NCBI GenBank assembly: GCA_029948255.1
Contig: JALIZF010001692.1
Coordinates: 496,001-560,000, forward strand
Direction: 5' to 3'
Source of the DNA: Telmatactis stephensoni
Lineage: Eukaryota; Cnidaria; Anthozoa; Actiniaria; Isophelliidae
Length of the DNA stretch: 64,000 nt
Shown here: positions 59,001 to 64,000 of the stretch, in pieces
Numbering within the stretch: position 1 is the first letter of the stretch
Layout: each line of letters begins with the position of its first letter
Notes under the pieces: model-generated
Told to the model about the DNA's origin: nothing
Database searches by the model: none
Seen by the model: only the letters and a program-made list of their open reading frames with translations
Made by a program: the position numbers and the translations under genes

Positions 59001-59628
59001 TTGGTCTTCGATAAAATTAGATAACTAGCGGTCACACGGCGCTCTAGATCAGATCTGTTACACGCTGCAACTTGCTTTGTAACGTTGCGAAAACGCAACG
59101 GGCATTGCATTGCAAGTTGCAAGAAAACTAAAGTTTAGTGAGCATTACTTTAAGCAATTCATCTTCTCTCGCAGCAAAATAATGCTTGTTTTCAAATAAT
59201 ATCCGTATATTCATAATTTCTAAGCAATTAACATGAATCAGTAGCGGTGGACAACGAACTACAGCTAACGTCCACAAAAATGTTGCTTATATAAGAAAAT
59301 AATCAGTTCTGAACTTTATTTTTATAGTCACAATAATACTAAACTACTCATTACAAACTTTCGATCTTGTTAGGCGTACGGATGCGTTTAGCAGCCATTC
59401 TGTTATATCATGTGAATTTCTTGAGTCCATGCATCGCTAACGCGCACGCTCGTCGGAAGCTTGAAAAAGGCGCGAAAACGACACAAGCTATTTGATTGGT
59501 CAATCTCTTAAGTCATAAATTCTCACCTTTTGCCGGTGTTTCTTGTGATTTTTACTTTGCCATATCTTGTCCAGATATTTACTGGCTGGTGGGAATCCGC
59601 CATAACGATAATAGTACAAGTTAGTCAT
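12139..59628 (-). CDS. Giant annexin: CFAP97-like N-terminus plus six annexin cores (24 annexin repeats), about 2,265 aa, 70 coding exons
   Basis: Annexins bind acidic phospholipid membranes in a calcium-dependent way through four-repeat cores; this protein carries six cores in series. I located exons by annexin motifs bounded by AG acceptors and GT donors. Lengths and phases join throughout: the total is 6,798 bp, divisible by three, if exon 29 is counted as 107 bp. The start ATG (59,626-59,628) opens a CFAP97-like N-terminus. The only stop in frame is TGA at 12,139-12,141, after a classic annexin end (GDQETLLLKLLG). Linkers between cores are rich in Lys, Glu, Asp and Asn. Exon coordinates are given under the segment entries below. 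The 59,527-to-53,538 join rests on phase and domain continuity only. Alternatives are several proteins made by internal promoters or alternative splicing. Family is near certain; the single-transcript model is likely but needs RNA evidence. Confidence 0.85.
13124..13280. mobile_element. Inverted-repeat element, TCTGTACTCTAATA family
   Basis: The left end CAAATAGATTCCTTTTCCGT and the right end (ACGGAAAAATGGAATCTATT) are inverted copies; both lead into TCTGTACTCTAATA or its reverse. Related copies lie at 19,372-19,702 and near 52,300-52,440, with repeated CGCGCTCTGATTGG text beside them. It is intronic. Confidence 0.6.
14195..14312. repeat. Tandem repeat, about 20-bp unit
   Basis: About six copies of AGAGGTGTCT(A/G)CTTT(C/A)(C/A) in tandem within the intron between exons 65 and 66. 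Confidence 0.7.
16063..16165 (+). mobile_element. tRNA-derived SINE-like sequence
   Basis: An A-box-like TAGCACAGTTGGTTAGTGCG is followed by a B-box-like GAGTTCGATTCCC at normal tRNA spacing. The acceptor stem does not close, so I call it SINE-like, not a functional tRNA gene. Confidence 0.5.
16545..16925. repeat. Degenerate (ATTC)n microsatellite
   Basis: Imperfect CATT/CATC tetranucleotide array ending in (GTTC)n, in the intron between exons 61 and 62. The Ser/His/Ile-rich open frame across it is a repeat artefact. Confidence 0.85.
17931..22436 (-). CDS. Annexin core 5 (exons 51-59), with fused 354-bp exon
   Basis: Exons: 22402-22436, 22182-22317, 21356-21456, 20899-21012, 20195-20251, 19745-19778, 18989-19068, 18217-18570, 17931-18048. 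The linker is Lys/Asn/Ala-rich (GSKKQSNASKNDKKPQ). Repeat 1: KNDKKKTTEIIVKNATDENK, no GxGT. Repeat 2: GVGTHEVQLIEVLCTKTN with SETNGD. Repeat 3: KKWGTDEDKFIEILTTRS with DEMDGD. Repeat 4: QDGDSSTVARIIAGADQ, completed by SYNSCHDPKLYFEVDKRC. As in core 4, a 354-bp exon replaces four smaller ones. An in-frame GTG inside the exon is not a start: the frame is open to a clean acceptor (ctgtag) at 18,570. Confidence 0.87.
18671..18863. mobile_element. Short inverted-repeat element, GACCACAGGAAGCCC ends
   Basis: GACCACAGGAAGCCC at the left and GGGTTTCCTGTGGTC at the right bracket about 190 bp. The same end motif recurs singly near 11,526, 47,962, 50,345, 51,588, 60,110 and 60,133, so it marks a dispersed family. 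Confidence 0.5.
19372..19702. mobile_element. Inverted-repeat element, TCTGTACTCTAATA family
   Basis: GATTCCATTTTTCCGTGCG at the left and CGCATGGAAAAATGAAATC at the right, each with the TCTGTACTCT motif inside; an internal GGCCGTGCCTCTGTACTCTA suggests a nested second copy. An (ATT)n run follows at 19,709-19,738. Confidence 0.55.
20545..20662. mobile_element. Short inverted-repeat element
   Basis: TAGTCTCAGCAGCCGTTATT at the left pairs with AATAACGTCTGCGAAGGAGA at the right around two facing CCATTCCCC/GGGGAATG blocks. It lies in the intron between exons 54 and 55. Confidence 0.55.
21588..22058. mobile_element. Inverted-repeat element with CGTTTACA/GTTTCCGTGTG ends
   Basis: Repeated copies in both orientations of CGTTTTCG, GTCCACACGA and AAACGACT. 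The right part is a tandem of a roughly 31-bp unit (CGTTTCCGTTTGGACAGGAC, about three to four copies). A truncated relative lies near 38,080-38,170. Confidence 0.5.
22865..26997 (-). CDS. Annexin core 4 (exons 42-50), with fused 354-bp exon
   Basis: Exons: 26960-26997, 26475-26553, 25655-25755, 25017-25130, 24729-24785, 24515-24548, 24135-24214, 23439-23792, 22865-22982. Repeat 1: KTDKKTINEIVLSN, no GxGT. Repeat 2: GIGTKESLLIEILCTRTN, with DTSREF where other cores have (D/E)T(S/N)GD, so the second half of its calcium site is altered. Repeat 3: KKWGTDEDKFIEILTTRS with DEMDGD. Repeat 4: QDGDTSTVARIIAGADQ, no GxGT. Exon 23439-23792 equals 69+102+76+107 bp, so three introns have been lost. It is nearly identical to the core-5 exon at 18217-18570 over most of its length. 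Confidence 0.87.
23816..24134 (-). pseudogene. Two decayed tandem copies of the exon-48 splice region
   Basis: About 23,816-23,943 and 23,945-24,072 are copies, period near 128 bp, of the 3' part of exon 24135-24214 plus its donor-side intron. Shared text on the plus strand includes TATAGAAC, GGCAC and AATCCA(C/T)CAAAA. On the minus strand the copies still show GA(T/C)AC(A/C)(A/G)GT(G/A)GG followed by a broken frame. They are not needed for the reading frame and look non-functional. Confidence 0.6.
24418..24479. repeat. (TCTG)n microsatellite
   Basis: Interrupted GTCT tetranucleotide run in the intron between exons 47 and 48. Confidence 0.85.
25200..25440. repeat. GTGACC/GTGACA hexanucleotide array inside a degenerate palindromic element
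   Basis: Roughly 20 hexamers (25,225-25,354) encode Val-Thr repeats on the minus strand, an artefact. The right flank (AAAAAACATTCGATATTCCT, then CGTGCCGTG) matches the centre of the palindromic family at 57,691-57,840, so the array probably grew from that element's own GTGACCGTG text. Confidence 0.65.
26722..26885. mobile_element. Short inverted-repeat element, GGAAGCAGAAGCGGAA ends
   Basis: The left GGTTTTCACAAGCGACGGAA and right (ending TTCCATCGCTCGTGAAAAAG) ends are inverted copies across about 35 bp. It lies in the intron between exons 42 and 43. Confidence 0.55.
27058..27458. mobile_element. Terminal-inverted-repeat element with AACTGAC subterminal repeats and 8-bp target duplication
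   Basis: The ends are AGGGTCTGG and CCAGACCCT. The direct repeat CGGATAAG at 27,050-27,057 and 27,459-27,466 is a perfect 8-bp target-site duplication. Subterminal heptamers (AACTGAC, AACCGAC) repeat at both ends. No coding capacity is visible, so it is non-autonomous. It shares architecture with 39,942-41,768. Confidence 0.75.
27713..39386 (-). CDS. Annexin core 3 (exons 31-41)
   Basis: Exons: 39364-39386 (23 bp), 39078-39207, 38222-38322, 37751-37864, 37141-37197, 36928-36961, 36105-36184, 35868-35936, 34361-34462, 33828-34010, 27713-27830. The linker is Lys/Ala/Ser-rich (KTASKSSPAKKQADAGKGKK). Repeat 1: ANDKKKIKEIV, no GxGT. Repeat 2: GAGTNEMMLIEILCTRT with SETSGD. Repeat 3: KKWGTDEDKFIEIFTTRS with SELDGD. 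Repeat 4: QENDTTAIARIIAG, no GxGT, finished after a 6-kb intron by SYNSLYKPKLYFEVDKRC. Exon 33828-34010 is 183 bp, exactly the 76 plus 107 bp of two exons in cores 1 and 2, so one intron has been lost here. Confidence 0.85.
28238..28538 (+). mobile_element. tRNA-derived SINE
   Basis: A-box-like TGGTTGGCTGAGTGGTGAGA near 28,244 and B-box GGTTCGAGTC at 28,291-28,300, then a body with CTCCGGGTTCTCCGGTTTTC and an (ATTT)n tail at 28,511-28,538. The order of head, body and tail is that of a SINE. Confidence 0.7.
29015..29074. repeat. (ACAG)n microsatellite
   Basis: About 14 perfect tetranucleotide units in the long intron between exons 40 and 41. Confidence 0.9.
29985..30318. repeat. Two tandem copies of a 140-bp segment
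   Basis: 29,985-30,126 and 30,177-30,318 share almost all bases (for example TTATTACACAGTAGACGTTT, then TCAATTTGCTCTAGAGCAAA), separated by a purine-rich spacer. On the minus strand each encodes a short open stretch (EKDNIKSPFDDGINDTLKRL in one); I cannot assign it. Confidence 0.7.
30696..31091 (-). CDS. Unrecognised 131-codon intronic ORF
   Basis: A single open frame from ATG (31,089-31,091) to a stop, inside the 6-kb intron between exons 40 and 41 and on the same strand as the annexin gene. The predicted product is hydrophilic and not low-complexity: an acidic N-terminal third (EETTNSMDKSDGEKEETTVC), a central part with KVKLAWGDGGEAKVIDADYL and RSRRFGMCEELEKTM, then VLGKGVVLTDLRMEMIAALKKK. 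Its composition looks like a real protein, unlike other open frames here. It could be an intronic gene, a retrocopy or the coding scrap of a repeat. I see no signal peptide or membrane segment. Confidence 0.45.
   Translation of the reverse strand: MSKSGLEKLYQKCRVAEETTNSMDKSDGEKEETTVCSYFGKVKLAWGDGGEAKVIDADYLEFHCNTVNRSRRFGMCEELEKTMTVPKVLGKGVVLTDLRMEMIAALKKKNCSSRETGRCQKSFTNSKYLSS
31330..32154. mobile_element. Terminal-inverted-repeat element flanked by TTAA
   Basis: GGTGACTGACTACGTTGGCA at the left and its inverse at the right, each directly next to TTAA (31,326-31,329 and 32,155-32,158). The 825-bp interior has no usable open frame. TTAA target duplication is typical of piggyBac-type insertion; the end sequence does not start CCC as typical piggyBac does, so the superfamily is open. 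Confidence 0.65.
32881..33162 (+). mobile_element. tRNA-derived SINE-like element ahead of the (ACTAC)n array
   Basis: CGCCCGGTTAGCTCATTTGG and GGTCGGGTTCCATTCC resemble tRNA A and B boxes at correct spacing, followed by a roughly 200-bp body that runs straight into the pentanucleotide array. Confidence 0.6.
33163..33652. repeat. (ACTAC)n pentanucleotide array, about 98 uninterrupted units
   Basis: 490 bp of perfect 5-bp repeat. Since five is coprime to three, all three plus-strand frames stay open and give long Leu-His-Tyr-Thr-Thr frames; these are artefacts. Such a long pure array is probably collapsed or variable in the assembly. Confidence 0.97.
34640..35600. repeat. Minisatellite, 128-bp unit, about seven copies
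   Basis: The junction text CTGTTTTCAATTAAATAAAT recurs with spacing of 128 bp (35,043; 35,171; 35,299; then a variant at 35,427); outer copies at 34,920 and 35,554 are more diverged. It fills the intron between exons 38 and 39. Confidence 0.9.
36756..36776. repeat. Poly-C run of 21
   Basis: Intronic homopolymer of 21 C, one of three G/C runs of the same length (others 41,334-41,354 and 43,876-43,896). Confidence 0.9.
37025..37110. repeat. (CATC/CATT)n microsatellite
   Basis: Two imperfect tetranucleotide runs in the intron between exons 35 and 36. Confidence 0.85.
38501..38735. mobile_element. Inverted-repeat element, GGCGGTGTTACACGA ends
   Basis: AAGGCGGTGTTACACGA at the left and its inverse at the right, with internal facing pairs built from TTGCAACTTGC, CAACGTTGC and CGCAACGCGTTGC. 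It belongs with 45,686-45,910 and 58,506-58,945. Confidence 0.7.
38926..39058. mobile_element. Palindromic element, GAGCAGWTTTCGTATGA family
   Basis: TA-flanked ends GAGCAGTTTTC and its inverse around GTGAC/GCACGG hexamer-like text. It stops about 20 bp from exon 32 (39,078-39,207). Other copies: 50,674-50,809 and 57,691-57,840. Confidence 0.65.
39287..39342. repeat. (ACAG)n microsatellite
   Basis: Tetranucleotide run in the short intron between the 23-bp microexon and exon 32. Confidence 0.9.
39588..45668 (-). CDS. Annexin core 2 (exons 19-30), one exon apparently frameshifted
   Basis: Exons: 45646-45668 (23 bp), 45187-45370, 44738-44838, 43985-44101, 43690-43746, 43293-43326, 43135-43214, 42998-43066, 42478-42579, 42242-42317, 41792-41899, 39588-39708. 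The linker (about 60 residues) is the most lysine-rich of the set (KKKEEEKKGDKKKEQSKRED). Repeat 1 has DKNKEKIIDIL instead of a calcium loop, and its third exon is 117 bp where other cores have 114. Repeat 2 is GLGTDKDLLIEILCTRSNK with KGDTSGD. Repeat 3 carries SFGTEED, where other cores have Trp for this Phe. Exon 41792-41899 is 108 bp where its core-1 counterpart is 107; entering it in the expected phase gives VKNIRNSN then a stop, while EQQSSKLQ and ENGEINTVARLI are intact in the next frame. That means one extra base or an unusual splice. Confidence 0.8.
40515..40918. mobile_element. tRNA-like sequence scraps
   Basis: On the plus strand, GATCCCGTGGCGCAGTTGG (40,835) and GGTTCGAAACC (40,898-40,908) resemble tRNA A and B boxes. 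On the minus strand, a B-box-like GGGTTCGAGTCCTGCCG (near 40,525-40,543) and an A-box-like TAGCCTAGTGGTAAGG (near 40,738-40,756) are about 215 bp apart, too far for one tRNA. They look like SINE remains nested in the 1.8-kb element. Confidence 0.4.
40921..41090. repeat. Pyrimidine tract and (AG)n microsatellite
   Basis: (TTTTTC)n-like tract to about 41,000, then about 29 AG units at 41,032-41,089. Confidence 0.9.
42750..42980. repeat. (CCCT)n then (CCTT)n tetranucleotide array
   Basis: Roughly 120 bp of CCCT units followed by about 70 bp of CCTT units and imperfect ends, in the intron between exons 26 and 27. Pro-Ser-Leu and Arg-Glu-Gly open frames here are artefacts. Confidence 0.95.
43477..43605. 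repeat. (GGAAA)n pentanucleotide array
   Basis: About 25 units, one variant, in the intron between exons 23 and 24. Confidence 0.95.
45686..45910. mobile_element. Inverted-repeat element, GGCGCTGTTACAC family (decayed)
   Basis: AAGGCGCTGTTACACAGTGT at the left; the right end (TGCACTGTGTGACAGTGCA) is degraded. It lies 18 bp from the 23-bp microexon of core 2. Confidence 0.55.
46181..50265 (-). CDS. Annexin core 1 (exons 8-18) with preceding linker
   Basis: Exons: 50094-50265, 49611-49708, 49004-49117, 48611-48667, 48302-48335, 48015-48094, 47845-47913, 47470-47571, 47157-47232, 46930-47036, 46181-46301. Exon 8 encodes a charged linker (SDEEDN, KGKKNERKKKDDG) and the first helix of repeat 1. 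Repeat 1 has ENDKEKILEILG in place of a GxGT loop. Repeat 2 is canonical, GLGTDEDTIIEILCTR with the partner acidic loop KGDTSGD. Repeat 3 has SWGTNEGDFIRVFTQRS and KEMDGD. Repeat 4 has EEGDTATVARII, with no GxGT. This core keeps every intron of the array: 57, 34, 80, 69, 102, 76 and 107 bp exons occur in series. The repeat-4 exon ends in phase 1 and joins the 23-bp microexon of core 2. Confidence 0.85.
47690..47840. repeat. (CATT/CATC)n microsatellite
   Basis: Imperfect tetranucleotide array ending next to the donor of exon 14 (left edge 47,845). Confidence 0.85.
50674..50809. mobile_element. Palindromic element, GAGCAGWTTTCGTATGA family
   Basis: GAGCAGATTTCGACCG at the left, CATACGCGAAACCTTCTC at the right, with TTCCGTAACCGTGCCGTGAC inside. 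It lies in the intron between exons 7 and 8. Confidence 0.6.
51226..59628 (-). CDS. N-terminal exons 1-7: CFAP97/Hemingway-like region
   Basis: Exons: 59527-59628, 53461-53538, 52834-52952, 52491-52551, 52099-52152, 51721-51801, 51226-51291 (187 residues). Exon 1 begins MTNLYYYRYGGFPPASKYL and has a Trp followed by a Lys/His-rich helix (HKKHRQK). Exon 2 contains KLDLTPPR. Exons 2-3 give a helical stretch with NRIHVEQRR and EIDKQNLVIIEKLTEI; exon 4 repeats the theme (RLRQIEHENK); exons 5-6 give SYYSVEEW then RDYKRHLYYLSLL. The pattern 'Y..P.S.YL.K.W...H...V..AK...D..PP', then two 'I..EN..L...L..I' helices, matches what I know of the CFAP97/Hemingway family, which is linked to cilia and sperm tails. 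Exons 6-7 end in an acidic tail (DAVEDE, DDEEHENNDHEVD). The family call is from remembered motif pattern, not from a search. Confidence 0.6.
52300..52440. mobile_element. Decayed member of the TCTGTACTCTAATA family
   Basis: It shares CGCTCTGACTGG, TATATTCCATTTGCAGTGCG and TCTGTACT with the copies at 13,124-13,280 and 19,372-19,702; the inverted ends are poorly kept. Confidence 0.45.
53001..53288. mobile_element. Fold-back element with 9-bp target duplication
   Basis: Arms 53,001-53,110 and 53,179-53,288 are almost perfect inverted copies (AAGAGACCATAATAC at the left end). The 9-bp direct repeat GTAAATATC occurs at 52,992-53,000 and 53,289-53,297. Long inverted repeats plus a 9-bp duplication fit Mutator-like non-autonomous elements. 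It lies in the intron between exons 2 and 3. Confidence 0.8.
53595..54723. mobile_element. 1.1-kb inverted-repeat element flanked by TTAA
   Basis: GGTGGCCCGTACCTATTGAT and its inverse form the ends, each next to TTAA (53,591-53,594; 54,724-54,727). The arms pair over about 300 bp; the middle about 470 bp is unique. No transposase frame. It lies in the intron between exons 1 and 2. Confidence 0.75.
54838..54945. repeat. 17-bp minisatellite
   Basis: About six copies of CCCTGGGGTCTCCGACG, starting about 110 bp beyond the TTAA element. Confidence 0.9.
56553..56624 (-). CDS. Candidate alternative first coding exon
   Basis: An ATG at 56,622-56,624 opens 24 codons (MASRGNSLIDRRLKKRQEEE then YKRR) ending exactly at a strong donor, AGG|GTAAGT. 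The phase is 0, the same as the 59,527-59,628 exon, so it could splice directly to exon 2 at 53,538. Read as an internal exon it fails: the nearest AG acceptor (just before TTTGAAATACC) gives a frame that does not match phase 0 or meets a stop. It would replace the Tyr/Pro-rich CFAP97-like start with a basic helix. It could instead be the first exon of an unrelated transcript. Confidence 0.45.
57691..57840. mobile_element. Palindromic element, GAGCAGWTTTCGTATGA family (best copy)
   Basis: TA-flanked; GAGCAGATTTCGTATGAGTG at the left and CAGTCATACGAAATCTACTC at the right, with CCGTGACCGTGCGGTGCCGT inside. TA target sites are typical of Tc1/mariner-like elements, but I can see no transposase to confirm the type. 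Confidence 0.7.
58506..58945. mobile_element. Cluster of GGCGCTGTTACAC-family inverted-repeat elements
   Basis: AAGGCGCTGTTACACTGTGC at the left, its inverse (GCACAGTGTAACAGCGCC) near 58,850-58,867 and another end (GCACAGTGCAACAGGGCC) at about 58,929. Internal facing ends suggest nested insertions. A related scrap lies at 58,127-58,170. All are in the intron upstream of the 56.6-kb exon candidate. Confidence 0.6.
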
Positions 59629-60428
59629 CGCTCTTCGTTACAAACGTGTCACACAAAATTGCCTGTCATCTTCACTAAATAGAATAAAAAATACATGACT
59701 CCCTGTTCCATACTTCGATCGTGCATATATAATTATTTCCAAAAACGTTGACGTTTGTCAATCTGAATCTGAGTCGATACATATTTCCTTTGGTTTCTTG
59801 ACTAAAATACGAAAAAAGCACAACAACAAAAAGCTGAAACAGACTACATTATTCGGCTTCGTATGATCAAAATATGCAGCTAAATACTTGATCTCAGATG
59901 TCAGATTTCCATATCAATTCGCTCGGCAGTCAACTCTATTCCATATTTGGGCAGGCATTGCTTTATTTGGAAGTCACGTTGATCCATTTTTGATGATTTT
60001 TCGGCAAAACGGTCGAAAATTTGACCAAAACTTGCAGAAATTGTAGCTATGAAACAAATCACATTGTCCACCATCTTGAAAATTGCTTAGAAACCTCGCT
60101 TTTCAATAAACAGGAAACCCAATGGTAAAAACACAGGAAGCCCACGAAAGGCAACAATTGTTTGATAAGAGAACCAAAAAAAAATATTTTCTTTCTTTCT
60201 AAACGAAAATATCGAAGTGCTTTTCTGTCTTCTTTTACGTATCCAAACTAGCAATGATCCTGCGCGATTCAATATTCGGCTGGCTAAGCTGAATTCAGTA
60301 ATGCTAATCAGTTAGTCTGTTGTAGAAACGGCTATGAGATACGCCAATGATTTCAGTTCAAATTCTATTGCCGGATTTTAAGCCGTTAGGGACTAAGGAC
60401 GAGTCCCTTAATATTGCGATAAGCAGCA

Positions 60429-60898
60429 CGAACAAGACCCACATAGTCAGAAAATGCACATCGAGCTATATACAGCTATTTCAAAAAACGTTGAATACTG
60501 AATACTGCATTCTGCATACTGAATAGTGCATTCAAAGACCAAAATGCCTTGTAGTTCAGTTTGTTTTGGAGATGACATAGTGAAAATCCTCTATAACAGC
60601 TATAACTAGGCAAATAAGTGGCAAAACGACAACGGAAATGATCAAAAATGCAATTTGTATGCAGAATGCAGAATTCAGTATTCAACGTTTTTTGCCAAAT
60701 AGCTGTATACAAAATTCCGAAGTTTGGTGTCAGTAATATTCAAATTAATTAACAGCCATTCAAAAAGCCCAAAACATTTCTTTGTAAATTCTAGCATTTT
60801 TGAATGGCTGTAAATTCATCAATATTGATCCGATTAACACCAAACTTCGGAATTTTGTAAAGCTCGATGTGCTCTTTCTGGCTATGTGAGTTTTGTGT
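60429..60898. repeat. Nested palindromes
   Basis: The outer pair has CACATAGTCAGAAAATGCAC at 60,439 and the inverse of related text at 60,860-60,898. Inner pairs: AGCTATTTCAAAAAACGTTG with CAACGTTTTTTGCCAAATAG, and CCGAAGTTTGGTGT with its inverse ACACCAAACTTCGG. It looks like a fold-back element inserted in another. Confidence 0.55.
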
Positions 60899-61752
60899 TG
60901 TCATCATCACAATTTAGGAACTCGTACCCAGCCCCTCTCGACTTGAAATCCGGCACATCATAAACACTGAAAGTTTGAACCCTTTGCATAAACATGAATT
61001 ATATCGCTTAAAAAGACAATTAATAAAAAAGAACAATTAGTAGCTGAAGGTTGTCAAAGATAAACTCGCATCTGAAGCCCACCATTGATCCGACCTCAGT
61101 GTTGTAGTATAAGCCCATATAATCCACAGATAATGGTGTGGTAGATTTGAATCATACTTCGATATCAGTACGTATATGAAAAAACAAAACAAAAAACAGC
61201 AAGCTAGGAGAACAGTGATAATTTTAAGAGGATATTTGCTATGCTATACAAAAATTACAACGGATAACAACAAATTAGTCATCGTTTCAAAAACAAGTTG
61301 TCGTTCTCCGAATTTCAGTAAAAAAGCAGATGCACACATTTTTGGGACGGTAATGTACTTGAAAATATTCTTTTTCATTGAGCCGGATCCCTGTCAAACC
61401 CACAGTAGCCAATATTTCTTGCGTTACCATTCTAGACAATTCAAGAGAGCCAGTATTCATTAGTTCTATAAAATGATTAAGAAAAACAAAAGGATTTCAA
61501 TTGAGGAGGCGTTTGCTCAGTGTTCAACCATTTTTAATTCAATGTCAGTTTGCACGTGAAGTCCTTTTCAATAACAAGCCTCCATTTTGAAAAATATCAA
61601 GCCAAAGAAACATAGTGTAGCATCATTTTCATCTTTTTAAGCCGGCAATAAATTCGTAATTCGTCGCGAAGTGGACTCAGCTGTCATCTTCTCGCGCTAG
61701 ATTACCGAAGTCCCCTGAGATAGCAAAAGCACAGCCACTAAACAAAACTCAC

Positions 61753-61827
61753 CTTTAATTTTGCTTCCTTGTAAATGACATCTCCTAAGCTGCTATCGTC
61801 TTCATTTCCTTTCCAAAGACGACAGTT
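61753..61827 (-). CDS. Weak candidate exon upstream of the annexin gene
   Basis: A 75-bp open stretch between an AG acceptor (cttag) and a good donor (AAG|GTGAGT) encoding RLWKGNEDDSSLGDVIYK and flanks. It is phase 0 at both ends. Its acceptor has a poor pyrimidine tract and I see no partner exon. It could belong to a neighbouring minus-strand gene or be chance. Confidence 0.25.
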
Positions 61828-64000
61828 CTAAGCCTTGATTATTGTCCCATTTTGCTGTTTTCGTATCAGTACCTTCCTGTGTTGAGATAACACTCGATCG
61901 ATTTGCATCTTTCATTACCATGGAAATGGCCAGGCAGTACAGAATATTTTACAAAGATAATGAAAACAACCGTAGAATTAATCTTTAAGCTAACAAATTA
62001 AGTCAACAAAGACTCTAGACTACAATGGATTATCTTTAACTGTCTGACAAACGAAACAGAAAATAATAAATTCACATACGAAGCCGGGTGAGCGAGCCGG
62101 GAGTCGCTCCCGTAATCGCTCACCTCAGTTCAAAAAGCTAAAAGTGGAAAGCCAATTATCTTGATTTTAAGTTGTTGGTATAAAATTACTTTGCAAAAAT
62201 ATAAGAATTTTACAAAAAATTTTTACTTGTTTGAAAAAAGGCTTAGTATAGATAATCCGATTCGGATCATTTTGCAAAGTTTCAATGGTCAAAAACTAGC
62301 GCAAGCCGAAGCAAATTAAAAGCGAACAAAATGTATCAAAATTGCATGACTTGCAAGCATGTTGCAACAACTAAATTAGTCAACATTGACTCATGTCCTT
62401 ATAAATTAATTTAGTTTCATTTTTGAAAAGAATTATTCCTTTTGACTCCATACATGGACTATTCTGAAAACATGTACCCAACAAAAGCTTTTAGTTTCTA
62501 TTGAGAAACAATATTTCAGTTTACTATCTTCTATGTTACACGACAAAGTGAAAAGGCGCGTAACATAACAACGGGAACATTTTCAGCACACCAAACTAAA
62601 TAAAGTTTTTCACAATAGCATGCATACAATTATCGTTTTCAATTTCCCAATGTCATTTTAATTGCCTATAAATCTGTTTGTTAGTATTTTTCGATGTCAT
62701 ATTTAATTTATTACGAGGAAATAATCAAGGAGTTCTAATTTAAGAAAAATAACCTTGCTTTTAATTGTCTTAAATAAATAATGCTCTCTCAATTTCCATT
62801 AGGTTGGCAGTCTACATGTTTACACAGATATAACGGTGAGTCACCATTGGTCAGAGAAGCCAGCCAATGCGATTCTCTCATATTGACAGTCTTGACGCGA
62901 TGTGTAAATAAAGCGCATCAACGCACGCCAAATCTACGCGACTTTCTTTTCATTCAACGGAAGGTTGACTCTGTTGTTGTCATAGCAATACGCCAAGGCA
63001 TTTAGTCACCAGAGCAGAAATAAGAACCATCTTAAAGAGTGCTTTTAGGTTGTTCTTGTAAGAGTGTTATGCAGAGGAACGGAAATTGCGTAGGATGACT
63101 ATATAGCTGACGGTAAAGCAAGAGTGAGAGCATAGCTCAAGGCACAATGTAGAGCACGCTACATGACAAGTCTGTCATAGAGTTCGTATGTACTATAGCT
63201 ACAGTAAAGGCAAAATGAACGCATCCATTGCCACTTCGAGTGATATTCTGGACAGAAAGTGGCATAAAATTACGTATGAAAAACACAAGAAAAGGGTAAG
63301 TTATAAAGCCTTTCTCACAATGACAACAAATGTGAGCAAGTTGACTGATTTATATAGAAGAAAAGTTCCTGCAATATAGACGCAAAAGATAACGCAAGTC
63401 AGGTATTTTGGGCTAATTTCAAAATATTTTTTGTTGTAGTTCTATATAACTATTCAATCTAATTTCCCCTATCATCAGGAAGGCTTTGTCTTTAAGATTT
63501 TACGACGATTATGCAGAATAAAGCATTCTTTTCTTGAATACAAATATCTTGTGTATACTGTGATTACAAGGATAAGCTCAATCGCATCCTTGAGGACTAT
63601 TGGTCAATTTGTTAGATGTTTTATGTTGGACACATAGAAGACTTTTCATTAGAAGGACAGTTCTTAATTAGGTGTCAAAAAAGAATTCTAAATTAGCCAA
63701 TAGCATGCTTTAAGAAAATGAAAGACCCTCAATTAACTCTACTACAAAATAATAAATCATTAAGACAATATTTTGAATTGCTTTTTAGTACATAAAAAAT
63801 GTAATTTCAGTAACTTAATTTAACAAAATTACAAAAATATTTTTACTACAGTACTCTGGCCAACAATTAAGTGTCTATTTTAAGTAAAGTGTATTTTTAG
63901 CTTTTCATTTTTAGCTTTTCCTGCTCCAATGTTTTGGAAGGAAGAAAGACTTTTTCAAATTGAAATAATATAAATATTTATCGGGAAATATCGAAGCTAA

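Larger units (their letters stand above)
59629..64000. other. Region upstream of the annexin start, no convincing gene
   Basis: AT-rich DNA. Apart from the palindromes at 60,429-60,898 and the weak exon at 61,753-61,827 I see no supported coding sequence. The transcription start and promoter of the annexin gene are presumably here, but I cannot place them: no clear TATA or initiator stands out from the AT-rich background. Confidence 0.4.

Overview
This window looks like a piece of an intron-rich metazoan nuclear genome. It is AT-rich, has GT-AG introns with conserved phases, and carries many short inverted-repeat DNA elements, tRNA-derived SINE-like sequences and microsatellites. An anthozoan cnidarian (coral or anemone) is my best guess; this is inference from repeat style and gene structure, not a proven assignment.

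The window is dominated by one minus-strand gene of about 47.5 kb, start codon at 59,626-59,628 and stop codon at 12,139-12,141. Reading splice sites by eye gives 70 coding exons whose phases all join (one exon has an extra base, see below) into one open frame of about 2,265 codons. The N-terminus (exons 1-7) looks like a CFAP97/Hemingway-type ciliary domain: heptad-like 'EN..L' motifs, then Tyr/Trp motifs. It is followed by six tandem four-repeat annexin cores, 24 annexin repeats in total, joined by lysine-rich linkers. The best-known expanded animal annexin, annexin A6, has eight repeats. Nothing between cores looks like a stop, a start or a 3' end, so a single giant protein is more likely than six tandem genes. 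In cores 1-5 repeats 1 and 4 have lost the GxGT calcium loop while repeats 2 and 3 keep it; core 6 also has a normal repeat 1 and a classic annexin C-terminus.

The intron map records the history of the array. Cores 1 and 2 keep all introns, core 3 has lost one, and cores 4 and 5 have lost three (a 354-bp exon equal to 69+102+76+107). The two 354-bp exons are almost identical in sequence over most of their length and into one flanking intron, suggesting recent duplication or gene conversion. Exon 29 (41,792-41,899) has an apparent +1 frameshift and lies 15 bp from the end of an inserted transposon-like element.

Layout: 1-201 possible end of a plus-strand gene; 202-12,138 non-coding with decayed repeats; 12,139-17,365 core 6; 17,931-22,436 core 5; 22,865-26,997 core 4; 27,713-39,386 core 3, with a 6-kb intron holding an unrecognised 131-codon ORF and SINE/(ACTAC)n sequence; 39,588-45,668 core 2; 46,181-50,265 core 1; 51,226-53,538 CFAP97-like exons; 56,553-56,624 possible alternative first exon; 59,527-59,628 first coding exon; 59,629-64,000 upstream DNA with palindromic elements and one weak exon candidate. 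Introns carry at least six inverted-repeat element families.
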